Origin: Cutibacterium granulosum
GTDB taxonomy: Bacteria > Actinomycetota > Actinomycetes > Propionibacteriales > Propionibacteriaceae
Reading direction: 5' to 3'
DNA length: 64,000 bases
Assembly (NCBI RefSeq): GCF_900186975.1
Contig: NZ_LT906441.1
Span: forward strand, 2,108,001 to 2,172,000
Each line of letters begins with the position of its first letter. Within the stretch, counting starts at the first letter, position 1. Shown here one piece after another: positions 9,086-17,944 of this stretch. A model generated the notes under the pieces. The model ran no database searches. It was given only the letters and a program-made list of their open reading frames with translations, and was not told the origin of the DNA. The position numbers were made by a program, and so were the translations under genes.

Positions 9086-9420
9086 TTGAGCAGACGGCCC
9101 CGCACGACAAGAGCTGAGCGGACTGTCCGGACGAGCACTGACGGCCCAGCACAGCAAGTACCCCGCGTAGCAAGTGCTGACCGGTCCCCTGCGTGGCAGA
9201 GGGTATTCCTCGCGCGACGACGCTGACGAACGACCCCACGCAGCACGGTTGAACGAACGGTCTGCACGACGAGTGCTTGGGCAGCCCTGCACGGCAAGAC
9301 CGAGCGACGGTCCTGGGCAAGCGGTGACAGACGACCCCGCACGGCGTGTACTCAACGACCCTGGGCGAGCGCTGACCGACGGCCCCACGCAGACGCAGCA
9401 CGTGCCGAACGGCCTTGCGC
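9086..9420. repeat. Degenerate GC-rich tandem repeat array
   Basis: About 330 bp are made of imperfect units resembling CTGACCGACGGCCCCGCACG followed by GCAAGTG. Recurring elements are GACGGCCC/GACGACCC, CCGCACGGC/CCGCACGAC and GCAAG(T/C)G, with a spacing of roughly 26-35 nt. Several frames stay open across it only because of composition. No protein family is evident in any frame. Confidence 0.6.
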
Positions 9421-9637
9421 ATCCGGCACCCATCCATGTCCACTCATGCAGCTCCCCGCCGCCCAGGATCCGGAAAACCTACCAGCCACGAGACACTCGC
9501 GTCCCGGCAGTTCCGCAGCCGGGGCGCCTCGCGTGAGGCGCCCCGGAGCCAGGTGTCCCGGAACCAGCCACCCAGCCGACATGCTCACCGGGAGTCCTCG
9601 TGGCGAGTCGAGGAAACCCATGGCCTCGACCACGACG

Positions 9638-9677
9638 AAGGGGCGGGGTACAGATGCTCACCTGTGCCCCGCCCCTT
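9638..9677. terminator. Strong bidirectional terminator-like hairpin after sucD
   Basis: A 16-bp stem with a single wobble pair (9638-9653 with 9662-9677, 8-nt loop) is GC-rich, lies 24 nt past the sucD stop, and has no T-run on either side. Confidence 0.55.
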
Positions 9678-9700
9678 GACAGTTCAGTCGACGAGTTGTC

Positions 9701-10594
9701 TCACTTCTTGAGCGACGCCATCGCCTCGTGAGCCAGCTTGGCGGTCTCGGTCGGCGTCTTGCCGACGCGCACGCCAGCAGCCTCCAAGGCCTCCTTCTTG
9801 GCAGCAGCGGTGCCCGAGGAGCCCGAGACGATGGCACCGGCGTGGCCCATCGTCTTGCCCTTCGGGGCGGTGAAGCCGGCGATGTAGCCGACGACCGGCT
9901 TGCTGACGTGCTCACTGATGTACTTGGCGGCACGCTCCTCGGCGTCGCCACCGATCTCGCCGATCATGACGATGACGTCGGTCTCGGGATCCTCCTCGAA
10001 GTACTTCAGCGCGTCGATGTGCGTGGTGCCGATGACCGGGTCTCCACCGATGCCGATGGCCGTGGAGATGCCCAGGTCACGCACCTCGTACATGAGCTGA
10101 TAGGTGAGGGTTCCGGACTTGGAGACCAGACCCACCCGTCCCGGTCCGGTGATGTCGGCGGGGACGATGCCGGCATTGGACTTGCCGGGACTGATGATGC
10201 CCGGGCAGTTCGGTCCGATGATGCGAGTCTTGCCGGACCGCTGGGCAGCCGTGAAGAACTCTGCCGTGTCCTTGACGGGCACCCCCTCGGTGATGCACAC
10301 CACCAACGGAATCTCGGCCTCGATGGACTCCATGACGGCACTCTTGGTGAACTTGGCCGGCACGAAGATCACCGACACATTGGCGCCGGTGGCGGCCATG
10401 GCCTCCTTGACGGTGCCGAACACCGGCACGCTGACGCCGTCACGGAACTCGACCTTCTGGCCCGCCTTGCGAGGGTTGGTGCCACCCACGATCTGCGACC
10501 CGGAGTCGATCATGCGTTGGGTGTGCTTCATGCCCTCAGAGCCGGTCATGCCCTGAACGATGATCTTGGCGTTCTCATCCAGAATGATGGCCAC
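9701..10594 (-). CDS. sucD: Succinyl-CoA synthetase alpha subunit (ADP-forming)
   Basis: This 297-aa protein is the TCA-cycle ligase subunit that binds CoA and carries the phosphohistidine. It shows the CoA-binding N-terminus ([21 protein letters not shown]), [11 protein letters not shown], and the active-site histidine in [12 protein letters not shown] (about residues 245-257). It lies 2 nt downstream of sucC and forms an operon with it. In propionibacteria the enzyme works around the succinate/propionate branch of central metabolism. Confidence 0.97.
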   Translation of the reverse strand: MAIILDENAKIIVQGMTGSEGMKHTQRMIDSGSQIVGGTNPRKAGQKVEFRDGVSVPVFGTVKEAMAATGANVSVIFVPAKFTKSAVMESIEAEIPLVVCITEGVPVKDTAEFFTAAQRSGKTRIIGPNCPGIISPGKSNAGIVPADITGPGRVGLVSKSGTLTYQLMYEVRDLGISTAIGIGGDPVIGTTHIDALKYFEEDPETDVIVMIGEIGGDAEERAAKYISEHVSKPVVGYIAGFTAPKGKTMGHAGAIVSGSSGTAAAKKEALEAAGVRVGKTPTETAKLAHEAMASLKK

Positions 10595-10596
10595 GA

Positions 10597-11772
10597 TCAG
10601 GCCTCCTTCGATGCGAGCTCGGCGGCCTTGCGGGCGGCCTCGTCCATGGTCTCGACCATGGTCACGAGCGGGTGGTTGTATTCGGACAGGATGGCGCGGC
10701 CCTCCTCGACGGCATTGCCGTCCAGACGTACGACGAGCGGCTTGGACGCCTGGTCACCGAGCTTCTCCAAGGCACCCTTGACGCCCTTGGCCACCTGGTC
10801 GCAGGCGGTGATGCCACCGAAGATGTTGACGAAGACGCTGCGCACCTGCGGGTCGGAGAGGATGACGTCCAGGCCATTGGCCATGACCTCGGCAGAGGCA
10901 CCACCGCCGATGTCGAGGAAGTTGGCTGGCTTGGGCGAGCCGGGGAACTCCTCACCGGCGTAGGCGGTGACGTCCAAGGTGCTCATGACCAGACCGGCAC
11001 CGTTCCCGATGACACCGACGTTGCCGTCGAGCTTGACGTAGTTGAGCCCAAGCTCCTTGGCACGCAGCTCCAACGGGTCGGTGGTGGCTCGGTCGACGAG
11101 AGCGGCGTGGTCCGGCTGGCGGAACGAGGCGTTGTCGTCGACGGTCATCTTGGCGTCGATGGCCAGGACCTTGCCGTCCTTGGTCTTGATGAGCGGGTTG
11201 ACCTCGACGAGGGTGGCGTCCTCGTCGCGGTAGGTCTCCCACAACTTGACGATGGCCGGGACGATGGCTGCATGCTCCTCGGCCGGGAACCCGGCCTCGG
11301 TGAGGATCGTGCCGGCCACGGCCTCATCGATCCCCTCGATCGGGTCGACGGGCACCTTGGCCAGGGCCTCGGGGCGCTCCTTGGCCAAGGTCTCGATGTC
11401 CATACCACCCTCACGGGAGCACATGACAAGGTAACGACGCTCGCTGCGATCCAGCAGGATCGAGAAGTAGTACTCCTCGGCGATGTCGGCACCCTCGGCG
11501 ATCATCACCTTGTGCACGGTGTGACCCTTGATGTCCATGCCAAGGATCTTCTCGGCGTGCTGGGCGGCCTCCTCGGGCGACTTGGCGATCTTCACACCGC
11601 CAGCCTTGCCACGGCCACCGATCTTCACCTGGGCCTTGACAGCGACAACGGAAGTACCGAGTTCAGCTGCGGCCTGGGATGCTTGCTCCGGATTCTCTGC
11701 CACGATCCCGCGAAGCACCGGAACTCCGTGCTTCTCGAACAAGTCGCGGGCTTGGTATTCATACAGGTCCAC
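10597..11772 (-). CDS. sucC: Succinyl-CoA synthetase beta subunit
   Basis: This 391-aa protein has the N-terminal ATP-grasp fold typical of Suc[20 protein letters not shown], the nucleotide-binding [17 protein letters not shown], and [10 protein letters not shown]. Its C-terminal CoA-ligase domain contains [10 protein letters not shown] and VFVNIFGGI. It is the first gene of the sucCD pair, with about 470 bp of upstream non-coding DNA that presumably holds the promoter. Confidence 0.97.
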   Translation of the reverse strand: MDLYEYQARDLFEKHGVPVLRGIVAENPEQASQAAAELGTSVVAVKAQVKIGGRGKAGGVKIAKSPEEAAQHAEKILGMDIKGHTVHKVMIAEGADIAEEYYFSILLDRSERRYLVMCSREGGMDIETLAKERPEALAKVPVDPIEGIDEAVAGTILTEAGFPAEEHAAIVPAIVKLWETYRDEDATLVEVNPLIKTKDGKVLAIDAKMTVDDNASFRQPDHAALVDRATTDPLELRAKELGLNYVKLDGNVGVIGNGAGLVMSTLDVTAYAGEEFPGSPKPANFLDIGGGASAEVMANGLDVILSDPQVRSVFVNIFGGITACDQVAKGVKGALEKLGDQASKPLVVRLDGNAVEEGRAILSEYNHPLVTMVETMDEAARKAAELASKEA

Positions 11773-12246
11773 AATCTCTCCACTCTGCGAGGTGGCCCAC
11801 CGCTCTCCGGTAGGTCTTTGCCGGACAACAGGAACCGTACAGCAGGTCGTCGTCCGACGTCTGGCAGTAGCCTATCGTCATCGAGAACAAACGTGCATTC
11901 TTGTTCCTGAATTTCCTGACGTACGTGTAGCGCATCGGCAGTCGTTGCCCCCTGCCGTGAACCCGTACGTGGATCCGTGCGGTGACCACCTGATCCACCT
12001 GACACCCTGCGAGCCCCCGGAGGGAACCTTGCGGCCCTCAATCAAGGAATGTCCAGCCAGGCACGTCCCACCAGTTGGGAGAAGTGACCGCTCTCATTGT
12101 GGGCTTTCCTGAGAGATGATAAGTTTTCTCAGAAATGAAAGAAGCCATCTCCGGCGAGTCCGGCTAGACTTTGGCAACGACAGGTTCATGGCACAGCGGC
12201 GGCCGGGCGTCCACGACGCACGCCTCCCAGGAGCAGAGGGAGTCCA
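11773..12246. other. Intergenic region between divergent sucCD and the M23 peptidase gene
   Basis: No gene is evident in these 474 bp. An imperfect inverted repeat lies at 12105-12135 (TTTCCTGAGA with TCTCAGAAA). A -10-like TAGACT near 12163 could serve the plus-strand peptidase gene. The last 60 bp before it are GC-rich and hairpin-prone, but I could not match them to a known riboswitch. Confidence 0.45.
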
Positions 12247-13398
12247 GTGAAGATCGCACCAACACATTGGCGTGAGAAGTCACAGCAGAACACCCACCTG
12301 CCAAGCACTCCCAGGGGCGGGGATGCCGCACAGAGTCACACCCCGTTCACCGATCAACACGGCGACCACCCGCATGCCCGTCGTGGGATCGCCGCCGTGG
12401 CCGTCGCAGCACTGGGGCTCATCTCCGTCGGGGGAATCTGGATCAACAGCTCGGCACACTCCTCGGTGACCAATGCCAACTCCATGATGGTGGACACCAC
12501 TCGACCCGACGACTCCAAGGCCATCCCGGAACCACAGGCAGCTGGCGCCCGTCCGGGCAGCGTCTCCGACGACAAGTCCCTCACCAACCCCACGGCACAC
12601 ACCAAGGACGGCGGACTGGCCGCCCTCGACGGACATGGTTCAACCGTCTCCCGCAGCGCAGTGCGCACTGAGCTGGATCGTGCGATGAACCGTTCCATGT
12701 CCGCTCAACGCCATGAATCGATGACACATTCCACCAAGGACGTCATGGGCAGTGCCACCGAGGTCTCCGAGAAGGTGCGCGCCGACGAGTTGGACGCCGC
12801 CATCAAGGACGTCCGGGCCAATGCCGCCAAGATCGCTGCCGAGAAGAAGGCCGCCGAGAAGCGGATGCGCGAGGAAGCCGCACGACAGAAACAACAGCAG
12901 GCCGCCGACAAGTCCAAGACTCCGGCCACGGATGGCAAGAAGGCCGATGACGACGCCGCCACCTCTGTCGCCACCAGTGGCGGTGCCACCACCCCCATCC
13001 CCGCCGGCATGTACCACATCGGTGCCCGGTTCGGCGAGGTCGGTTCATGGGCCCGCTACCACACCGGCACGGATTTCGTCGCTTCCTGCGGCACGCCCGT
13101 TGTTGCCGCAACCTCCGGGATCGTCGGTCAACCAACCGGCGGCAGCTGGGCCGGGAACAACATCGTCATCCACCACGCCAACGGTGGGTCCACCCTGCAT
13201 GCCCACCTGTCATCGGTGGACGTCCATCCCGGTCAGGCCGTCAAGGCAGGCCAGCACATCGGAGCCGTCGGCGAGACCGGGCGCGCCTTCGGATGTCATC
13301 TGCACTACGAGTACTATCCCGCTGGCACCACCCCCGGAGACGTCTACTCCGCCAAGGACGCCTTGGGATTCCTGCGGAGCCTGGGCGCCAAGTTGTGA
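12247..13398 (+). CDS. Secreted/membrane-anchored M23 family metallopeptidase
   Basis: This 383-aa protein starts at GTG 12247 after AGGAGCAGAGGGAG. It has an N-terminal hydrophobic anchor (about 45-68), an Ala/Lys/Glu-rich coiled-coil segment (about 165-225), and a C-terminal LytM/M23 peptidase domain (about 255-383). The zinc ligands are visible as HTGTD and HLHYEYY, with GNNIVIHHANG and TLHAHLSS between them. M23 enzymes cleave peptidoglycan cross-bridges, so a role in cell-wall remodelling is likely. A T-rich terminator follows. Confidence 0.9.
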   Translation: MKIAPTHWREKSQQNTHLPSTPRGGDAAQSHTPFTDQHGDHPHARRGIAAVAVAALGLISVGGIWINSSAHSSVTNANSMMVDTTRPDDSKAIPEPQAAGARPGSVSDDKSLTNPTAHTKDGGLAALDGHGSTVSRSAVRTELDRAMNRSMSAQRHESMTHSTKDVMGSATEVSEKVRADELDAAIKDVRANAAKIAAEKKAAEKRMREEAARQKQQQAADKSKTPATDGKKADDDAATSVATSGGATTPIPAGMYHIGARFGEVGSWARYHTGTDFVASCGTPVVAATSGIVGQPTGGSWAGNNIVIHHANGGSTLHAHLSSVDVHPGQAVKAGQHIGAVGETGRAFGCHLHYEYYPAGTTPGDVYSAKDALGFLRSLGAKL

Positions 13399-13439
13399 CG
13401 GTCCATCTGTGGCGATCCGTGGATCGCACCCCCTGAACC

Positions 13440-13475
13440 GAAGCCCCTCGCTACCGAATTGGCACGGGGGGCTTC
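13440..13475 (+). terminator. Terminator after the M23 peptidase gene
   Basis: An 8-bp stem (GAAGCCCC with GGGGCTTC) is followed by CTCCTTCCCC. It lies between convergent genes, 42 nt after the peptidase stop and 21 nt from the pcrA stop. Confidence 0.55.
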
Positions 13476-13495
13476 CTCCTTCCCCTCACGCGGAT

Positions 13496-16105
13496 TCAGA
13501 GCTTCTCGATCGGGGCGAACTTCAGGGCCAACCGTTTGACACCCACCGAGCCGAAATCGACGTCGGCCTTGGCGTTCGCGCCGTGCCCCGATGTCGCGGT
13601 GACGGTTCCCAAACCCCACTTGGTGTGCAGCACCTTGTCACCGACCTGCAGTGACAGTTCCGGCCTGCCCAGACCATGCGCAGCCCCCTTGCCGGAGCCA
13701 ATCGACCAGCCCCCATCATCACGCGCTCCCCCACGATTGGAGCGATGAGCGGCACCGGCACCGAATCCCCCGTCGGAGAGCCGGTCTCGGGACCTCCGGG
13801 TGGTCTCACCAGCCTGGGTCTGCCAACCCGCGGCATCCACCACCCGCTCCCAGGTGAAGAGCCGTCCCGGGATCTCATCGACGAATCGACTTTCCGGGTT
13901 GTATCGGGGTGATCCCCACATGGTACGTACCACGGCCCGGGAGATGAACAGCTGTTTGCGAGCCCTGGTGATCCCCACGTAGGCCAGTCGTCGTTCCTCC
14001 TGCAGCTGTGTGGGATCGGCAAGGGACTGCTCGTGCGGGAACAGGCCGTCCTCGAAACCGGTGAGGAACACGGTGTCGAATTCCAACCCCTTGGCCGTGT
14101 GCAGGGTCATGAGGGTGACGACGCCATCCCCTTCGGCCGGGATCTGATCGGCATCGGCGACCAGGCTGATCTGCTCCAGGAAGGCGGGCAGGGAATCGTC
14201 ACCGTCAAGGACGAGATCATCCACCTCACCGGCAACGGCGTCCTCATCGGGCACGTCGGCTGTGTGAGCCCGCGCAACGAATTCCTCGGCCACCGAGACC
14301 AACTCGACGAGGTTCTCCAGACGAGTCTCGTCCTGGGGATCCTTGGAGTTCTCCAACTCGACGGTGTAGCCGGACTCCTCGAGGATCGAGGCAGTGATCT
14401 CGTCTGCTCGTGCTCCTTGATCCATCATCGCCCGATGTCGGGCCATGAGCTCTCCGAACGCTCGGACCTGGTTTGCGGAACGGGTGGCCAGGCCGTCGAT
14501 CTCGTCCACCCGCTCGATGGCCTCACTGAACGAGATGCGACGGGCAGTGGCGAAGAGTTCCAGAGCAGCTTCGGCACGAGCTCCGATACCTCGTCTGGGA
14601 ACGTTGAGGATGCGACGTACCGAGACGTCGTCGGCTTTGTTGGCAATGGCCCGCAGGTACGAGACGGCGTCTCGCACCTCCTTGCGTTCGTAGAACCGCA
14701 CTCCGCCAACCACGCGGTAGGGCAGACCGGTGCGGATGAACACGTCCTCCAAGGCGCGGGACTGGGCGTTGGTGCGGTAGAACACCGCGACCTCACCATA
14801 GCTGGTACGTCCCTGGTCAACGAGATCGTCGATGCGTCCGGCGATCCAGGAAGCCTCGTCATGCTCGGTGTCGGCAACGTACCCAGTGATCGCCGCACCG
14901 TCACCCTGGTCGGTCCACAGGTTCTTCGCCGGACGTCCGGTGTTCTTCTGGATGAGGGAGTTCGCAGCCGAGAGAATGTTCTGGGTGGAGCGATAGTTCT
15001 GCTCCAGGAGAATCGTTCGGGCCCCTGGAAAATCCTTCTCGAAATCAAGAATGTTGCGAATCGTGGCACCGCGAAATGCATAGATCGACTGGTCCGAGTC
15101 GCCCACCACCATGAGTTCGGGGGGAGCCACGTGACGCCTCGCATCCTCCTCAGACCCACTGGCGTGCTCCGGTTCATCGGCACACAGGGCACGAATCATC
15201 TGGTACTGGGCGGTGTTGGTGTCCTGGTACTCGTCGACGAGGACGTGCCGGAAGCGGCGTCGGTAATGTTCCCGCACCTCGGGGAACTGACGCAGCAGGA
15301 TGACCGTCTTCATGATGAGATCGTCGAAGTCGAGTGCATTGGCATCGTGGAGACGACGCTGATACTCCATATAGAATGACGCGTAGAGTTCATCGTTCCC
15401 GGTCTGCGCCGCTTCCGCCGCCTCAGATGGGGTCGTGAGTTCGTTCTTCTGGTTCGAGATCCAGTTGAGGATGGTACGCGGCTTGAATTTCTTTGGATCG
15501 ACATTGGAATCTCGCGCAACCAGGGAAATGAGTCGTTTGGCGTCGGTGTCGTCATAGATGGAGAAATTCCGCGACAGTCCCAACTTGTCGGCGTCCGAAC
15601 GCAGGATACGCACCGCGCTGGAGTGGAAGGTGGACACCCACATGGCTCGAGCACGGTTCCCGACGAGGTCCACCACCCGCCCCTTCATCTCGGCAGCGGC
15701 CTTGTTGGTGAAGGTGATGGCAAGGATCGACCCCGGGTGCACCCCACGCTGAGTGACCAGGTGGGCGATCCGACGAGTGAGCACCCGCGTCTTGCCGGAA
15801 CCAGCACCAGCGACGACGAGCACCGGCGAACCCGAGTGCAACACGGCTTCCCGCTGGGGTGGGTTGAGGTCGTCCAGGAGTTCATGGGCATCCACTGCTC
15901 GACCCATGCCAGTACGTGCCACGTCGGAGGGCAGCATCCCCGGATCGACAGGACGATCAGCATCGACAGGGCGATCGGCCCCATATCGATTAGCTCTGTA
16001 CCGATCCAGCCCATCCCGCCCCGGACCTGACTGGTCGCCCCCGGGATGGGCCGACTCCGCAGAGGGCCGGGGGGCGAAGAAGGCAGACAGATCAGGCTCA
16101 CTCAT
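13496..16105 (-). CDS. pcrA: ATP-dependent DNA helicase PcrA/UvrD
   Basis: This 869-aa SF1A helicase acts in nucleotide excision repair and replication restart. Visible motifs are Walker A VVAGAGSGKTRVL (about 97-109), motif II VDEYQDTNTAQ, motif III GDSDQSIYAFRGA, motif IV EQNYRS, motif VI YVGITRARKQL, and a C-terminal Tudor-like tail (GDKVLHTKWGLGTVT). The first 75 residues are a disordered extension rich in Asp/Arg/Pro, and a short acidic insertion precedes motif III. ATG 16105 is preferred: no SD precedes either candidate, but TAGAGT lies 8 nt upstream, fitting a leaderless start. The alternative is ATG 16126. Confidence 0.95.
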   Translation of the reverse strand: MSEPDLSAFFAPRPSAESAHPGGDQSGPGRDGLDRYRANRYGADRPVDADRPVDPGMLPSDVARTGMGRAVDAHELLDDLNPPQREAVLHSGSPVLVVAGAGSGKTRVLTRRIAHLVTQRGVHPGSILAITFTNKAAAEMKGRVVDLVGNRARAMWVSTFHSSAVRILRSDADKLGLSRNFSIYDDTDAKRLISLVARDSNVDPKKFKPRTILNWISNQKNELTTPSEAAEAAQTGNDELYASFYMEYQRRLHDANALDFDDLIMKTVILLRQFPEVREHYRRRFRHVLVDEYQDTNTAQYQMIRALCADEPEHASGSEEDARRHVAPPELMVVGDSDQSIYAFRGATIRNILDFEKDFPGARTILLEQNYRSTQNILSAANSLIQKNTGRPAKNLWTDQGDGAAITGYVADTEHDEASWIAGRIDDLVDQGRTSYGEVAVFYRTNAQSRALEDVFIRTGLPYRVVGGVRFYERKEVRDAVSYLRAIANKADDVSVRRILNVPRRGIGARAEAALELFATARRISFSEAIERVDEIDGLATRSANQVRAFGELMARHRAMMDQGARADEITASILEESGYTVELENSKDPQDETRLENLVELVSVAEEFVARAHTADVPDEDAVAGEVDDLVLDGDDSLPAFLEQISLVADADQIPAEGDGVVTLMTLHTAKGLEFDTVFLTGFEDGLFPHEQSLADPTQLQEERRLAYVGITRARKQLFISRAVVRTMWGSPRYNPESRFVDEIPGRLFTWERVVDAAGWQTQAGETTRRSRDRLSDGGFGAGAAHRSNRGGARDDGGWSIGSGKGAAHGLGRPELSLQVGDKVLHTKWGLGTVTATSGHGANAKADVDFGSVGVKRLALKFAPIEKL

Positions 16106-16355
16106 GGTCAGTAACTCTATGCGCAAGGGTGAGACAATTCAGTACCGCGGAATGCGCCCTCCAGGCGGACACACCCGCCAGGCCCAGCTGTCCTCCCGCA
16201 CGGATGTGACCGCAGAAATCAGGGCGTGGACATCATCACCGACCACATTCCGCAGAGCCTCGGACGAGGTGAGAGTTCTCACCACGGCATGAGGACCGCA
16301 CGACGCAGGACGCAGCGTGGCATCTCGTTCATGCCATCATGCCGACTCGGGCGGG
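16106..16355. other. Intergenic region between pcrA and the met promoter
   Basis: A 48-codon minus-strand frame (16139-16285, GTG start, ending SWAWRVCPPGGRIPRY) is open just upstream of pcrA. It has no ribosome-binding site and no recognised family, so I do not call it a gene. Nothing else was recognised. Confidence 0.4.
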
Positions 16356-16384
16356 TTGACATCGTCGACACTGCCCCATAATCT
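16356..16384 (+). promoter_or_regulatory. Consensus promoter of the met transporter operon
   Basis: A perfect -35 TTGACA (16356-16361), a 17-nt spacer and a -10 TAATCT (16379-16384) predict transcription from about 16391, immediately before the SAM-IV aptamer. Confidence 0.8.
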
Positions 16385-16392
16385 GCCATCAA

Positions 16393-16500
16393 GGTCTTGA
16401 GATCCGGCGACAAGCCACGGCTTGCCGGACGGCAACCCCTCGCGAGAGCAGGGTGCCCCGTGTGACGACCTGGTTGTGTCAGGAAGGCATGACAAGCGCG
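16393..16500 (+). ncRNA. SAM-IV riboswitch
   Basis: The sequence begins GGTCTTGAGATCCGGCGACA, continues with CAAGCC-x-CGGCTTGCCGGACGG, CAACCC, a short hairpin, GGGTGCCCCGTGTGA and CGACCTGGTTG. This block order is characteristic of actinobacterial SAM-IV aptamers. A TGTCA/TGACA helix closes its 3' side. It begins 2 nt after the predicted start site and precedes metQNI, so S-adenosylmethionine should repress methionine uptake. Confidence 0.85.
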
Positions 16501-16503
16501 ACA

Positions 16504-16517
16504 GTGCTCAAGAGCAC
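16504..16517 (+). promoter_or_regulatory. Short perfect hairpin after the SAM-IV aptamer
   Basis: GTGCTC-AA-GAGCAC forms a 6-bp stem about 9 nt before the GGAGCAGG ribosome-binding site of the putative leader peptide. It may be part of the expression platform. No T-run follows. Confidence 0.3.
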
Positions 16518-16539
16518 CTCATACACAGGAGCAGGAACC

Positions 16540-16638
16540 ATGGCAGCGATCCTTCGCCACCTCGCAGACGCCCACCAGTGCGCCGTCGAGATGTCCGCCA
16601 TGATGATGCGCCCGTCACGAATGACCGGCACCCGCTGA
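16540..16638 (+). CDS. Putative methionine-rich leader peptide upstream of metQNI
   Basis: This 32-codon ORF is preceded by a strong ribosome-binding site (ACAGGAGCAGG, about 5 nt spacing). It begins MAAILRHLADAHQCAVEM and ends SAMMMRPSRMTGTR. Six of 32 residues are Met, with three consecutive ATG codons at 16600-16608. It sits between the SAM-IV aptamer and metQ, and GC-rich potential stem-loops follow at 16698-16739 (GACGC/GCGTC outer and CCGTCGAG/CTCGATGG inner stems). This is the arrangement expected of a ribosome-mediated attenuator that senses charged tRNA-Met. Function is inferred, and the peptide has no other homology that I recognise. Confidence 0.55.
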   Translation: MAAILRHLADAHQCAVEMSAMMMRPSRMTGTR

Positions 16639-16881
16639 ACGGATACATCGTCGTCCACTCCAGCGGGACCACGGAGCCAGCGGCCAGATCGTCACTTTGA
16701 CGCCCCCCGTCGAGATGTCCTCGATGGCCCGGTGCGTCGATCATGGCCTGAGTTCATAAGGACGATACCGAGTCGGAGCATCCGACCCACGCACAATCCT
16801 CGTCTCACTTCACGCCTCATTCGTCGTCATTGTCCGGATCGATCCGGGACGCACCAGGCACATCATTTCAGGAGCATCACC
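16639..16881 (+). promoter_or_regulatory. Leader region between the Met-rich ORF and metQ
   Basis: This 243-nt untranslated stretch contains a two-part stem-loop at 16698-16739 and a possible longer-range pairing (GGCCAGATCG near 16682 with CGATCATGGCC near 16738). No U-tract follows, so any attenuation would be Rho-dependent or translational. Confidence 0.35.
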
Positions 16882-17823
16882 ATGACCACCGCCCAGCCAC
16901 TCCCCGACAAGCCCAACAATCGCCCGTCCAAGGGCGTCGTCATTGGCGTCATCATCGTCGCCATCGCGCTCATCGCCGGCATCATCACCTGGACGACGAA
17001 GGGCAGGTCCAACGCCGACGAGTCCGCCAACCCCACGGTGAGGATCGGTACCACCGAGGCAGGCGCCTCATTCTGGCCCATCTACAAGAAGAAGGCCGCC
17101 GAGCAGGGCATCAACATCGAGCCCGTCACCTTCAACGACTACAATCAGCCCAACCGGGCACTGTCGCAGAAACAGCTGGATCTCAACTACTTCCAGCACA
17201 TCTTCTTCCTCGCCAACTACAACGTCGAGAACAACGACAGCCTCATCCCGCTGGAGGCCACCTACATCGTCCCGCTCGGGCTGCACTCCAAGACCCACGA
17301 CAAGCTCTCCCAGATCCCTTCGGGCGGCAACATCGCGATCCCCAATGACGCCACCAACCAAGGACGCGCCCTGCTGCTACTGCAGTCGGCAGGTCTCATC
17401 AAGCTCAACGATGGTGGCTCTCCCCTGTCGACTCCCGCCGACATCGATGCCTCGGCCTCCAAGGTCAAGGTGACCCCGGTGGATGCCGCACAGACCGTCA
17501 CCTCGCTGCCCTCGGTGGACGGCGCCGTCATCAACAACAACTTCGCCAACGACGCCGGCATCGACCCCAAGGCTGCACTGTTCGCCGACTCTGCCAAGTC
17601 GGACAACGCTGCTCCCTACATCAACGTCTTCGCTGCCCGCCCCGAGGACAAGAACAACGAGACGCTGCTCAAGGCCATCAAGATCTGGCACGACCCCGAG
17701 GTTGCCAAGGCCGTCCTCAAGGACTCCAACAACTCCGCGGTGCTCGTGAAAGATCGCAGCCAGGCCGAACTGCAGCACATCACGGACGGCCTGCAGGCTG
17801 ACATCAAAAAAGCCAGGAAGTGA
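16882..17823 (+). CDS. metQ: Methionine ABC transporter substrate-binding protein (NlpA/MetQ family)
   Basis: This 313-aa protein starts at ATG 16882 after TCAGGAG. It binds D/L-methionine for the MetNI importer. It shows GTTEAGASFWPIYKKKAAEQ at the start of the mature lobe, LDLNYFQHIFFLANYN, IAIPNDATNQGRALLLLQSAGLI and DGAVINNNFANDAG, all typical of MetQ. Unlike most MetQ proteins it has no lipobox Cys; residues 18-40 (GVVIGVIIVAIALIAGIITW) look like an uncleaved N-terminal anchor. It is the first structural gene of the SAM-IV-controlled operon. Confidence 0.93.
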   Translation: MTTAQPLPDKPNNRPSKGVVIGVIIVAIALIAGIITWTTKGRSNADESANPTVRIGTTEAGASFWPIYKKKAAEQGINIEPVTFNDYNQPNRALSQKQLDLNYFQHIFFLANYNVENNDSLIPLEATYIVPLGLHSKTHDKLSQIPSGGNIAIPNDATNQGRALLLLQSAGLIKLNDGGSPLSTPADIDASASKVKVTPVDAAQTVTSLPSVDGAVINNNFANDAGIDPKAALFADSAKSDNAAPYINVFAARPEDKNNETLLKAIKIWHDPEVAKAVLKDSNNSAVLVKDRSQAELQHITDGLQADIKKARK

Positions 17824-17944
17824 CTCCTTGACGGCACCGATCCACCATCGGTGCCGTCATCGCGTCTGCCCACCCCACCTTGGCGCGTCCGGGCAACCAC
17901 GAGCAGGAACTGCCCCCGGACTCGCCCCAGTTGGAGAAGAATCC

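Larger units (their letters stand above)
9079..9700. other. Long intergenic region between convergent genes
   Basis: This 622-bp stretch holds the degenerate repeat array, a perfect 10-bp GC hairpin near 9522-9547 (GGGGCGCCTC paired with GAGGCGCCCC) and a stronger hairpin at 9638-9677. No credible gene was found. Confidence 0.6.

Noticed and set aside
9086-9420. Repeat array considered as a CRISPR locus
   Set aside because: Units are imperfect throughout with no constant repeat and no unique spacers of uniform length, and no cas genes are nearby.
12160-12246. Possible c-di-AMP (ydaO) riboswitch upstream of the M23 peptidase
   Set aside because: Such riboswitches precede wall hydrolases in actinobacteria, but I could not match the conserved aptamer blocks in this GC-rich leader.
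16139-16285. 48-codon minus-strand ORF upstream of pcrA
   Set aside because: No ribosome-binding site, no recognised family, and such short frames are frequent in high-GC DNA.
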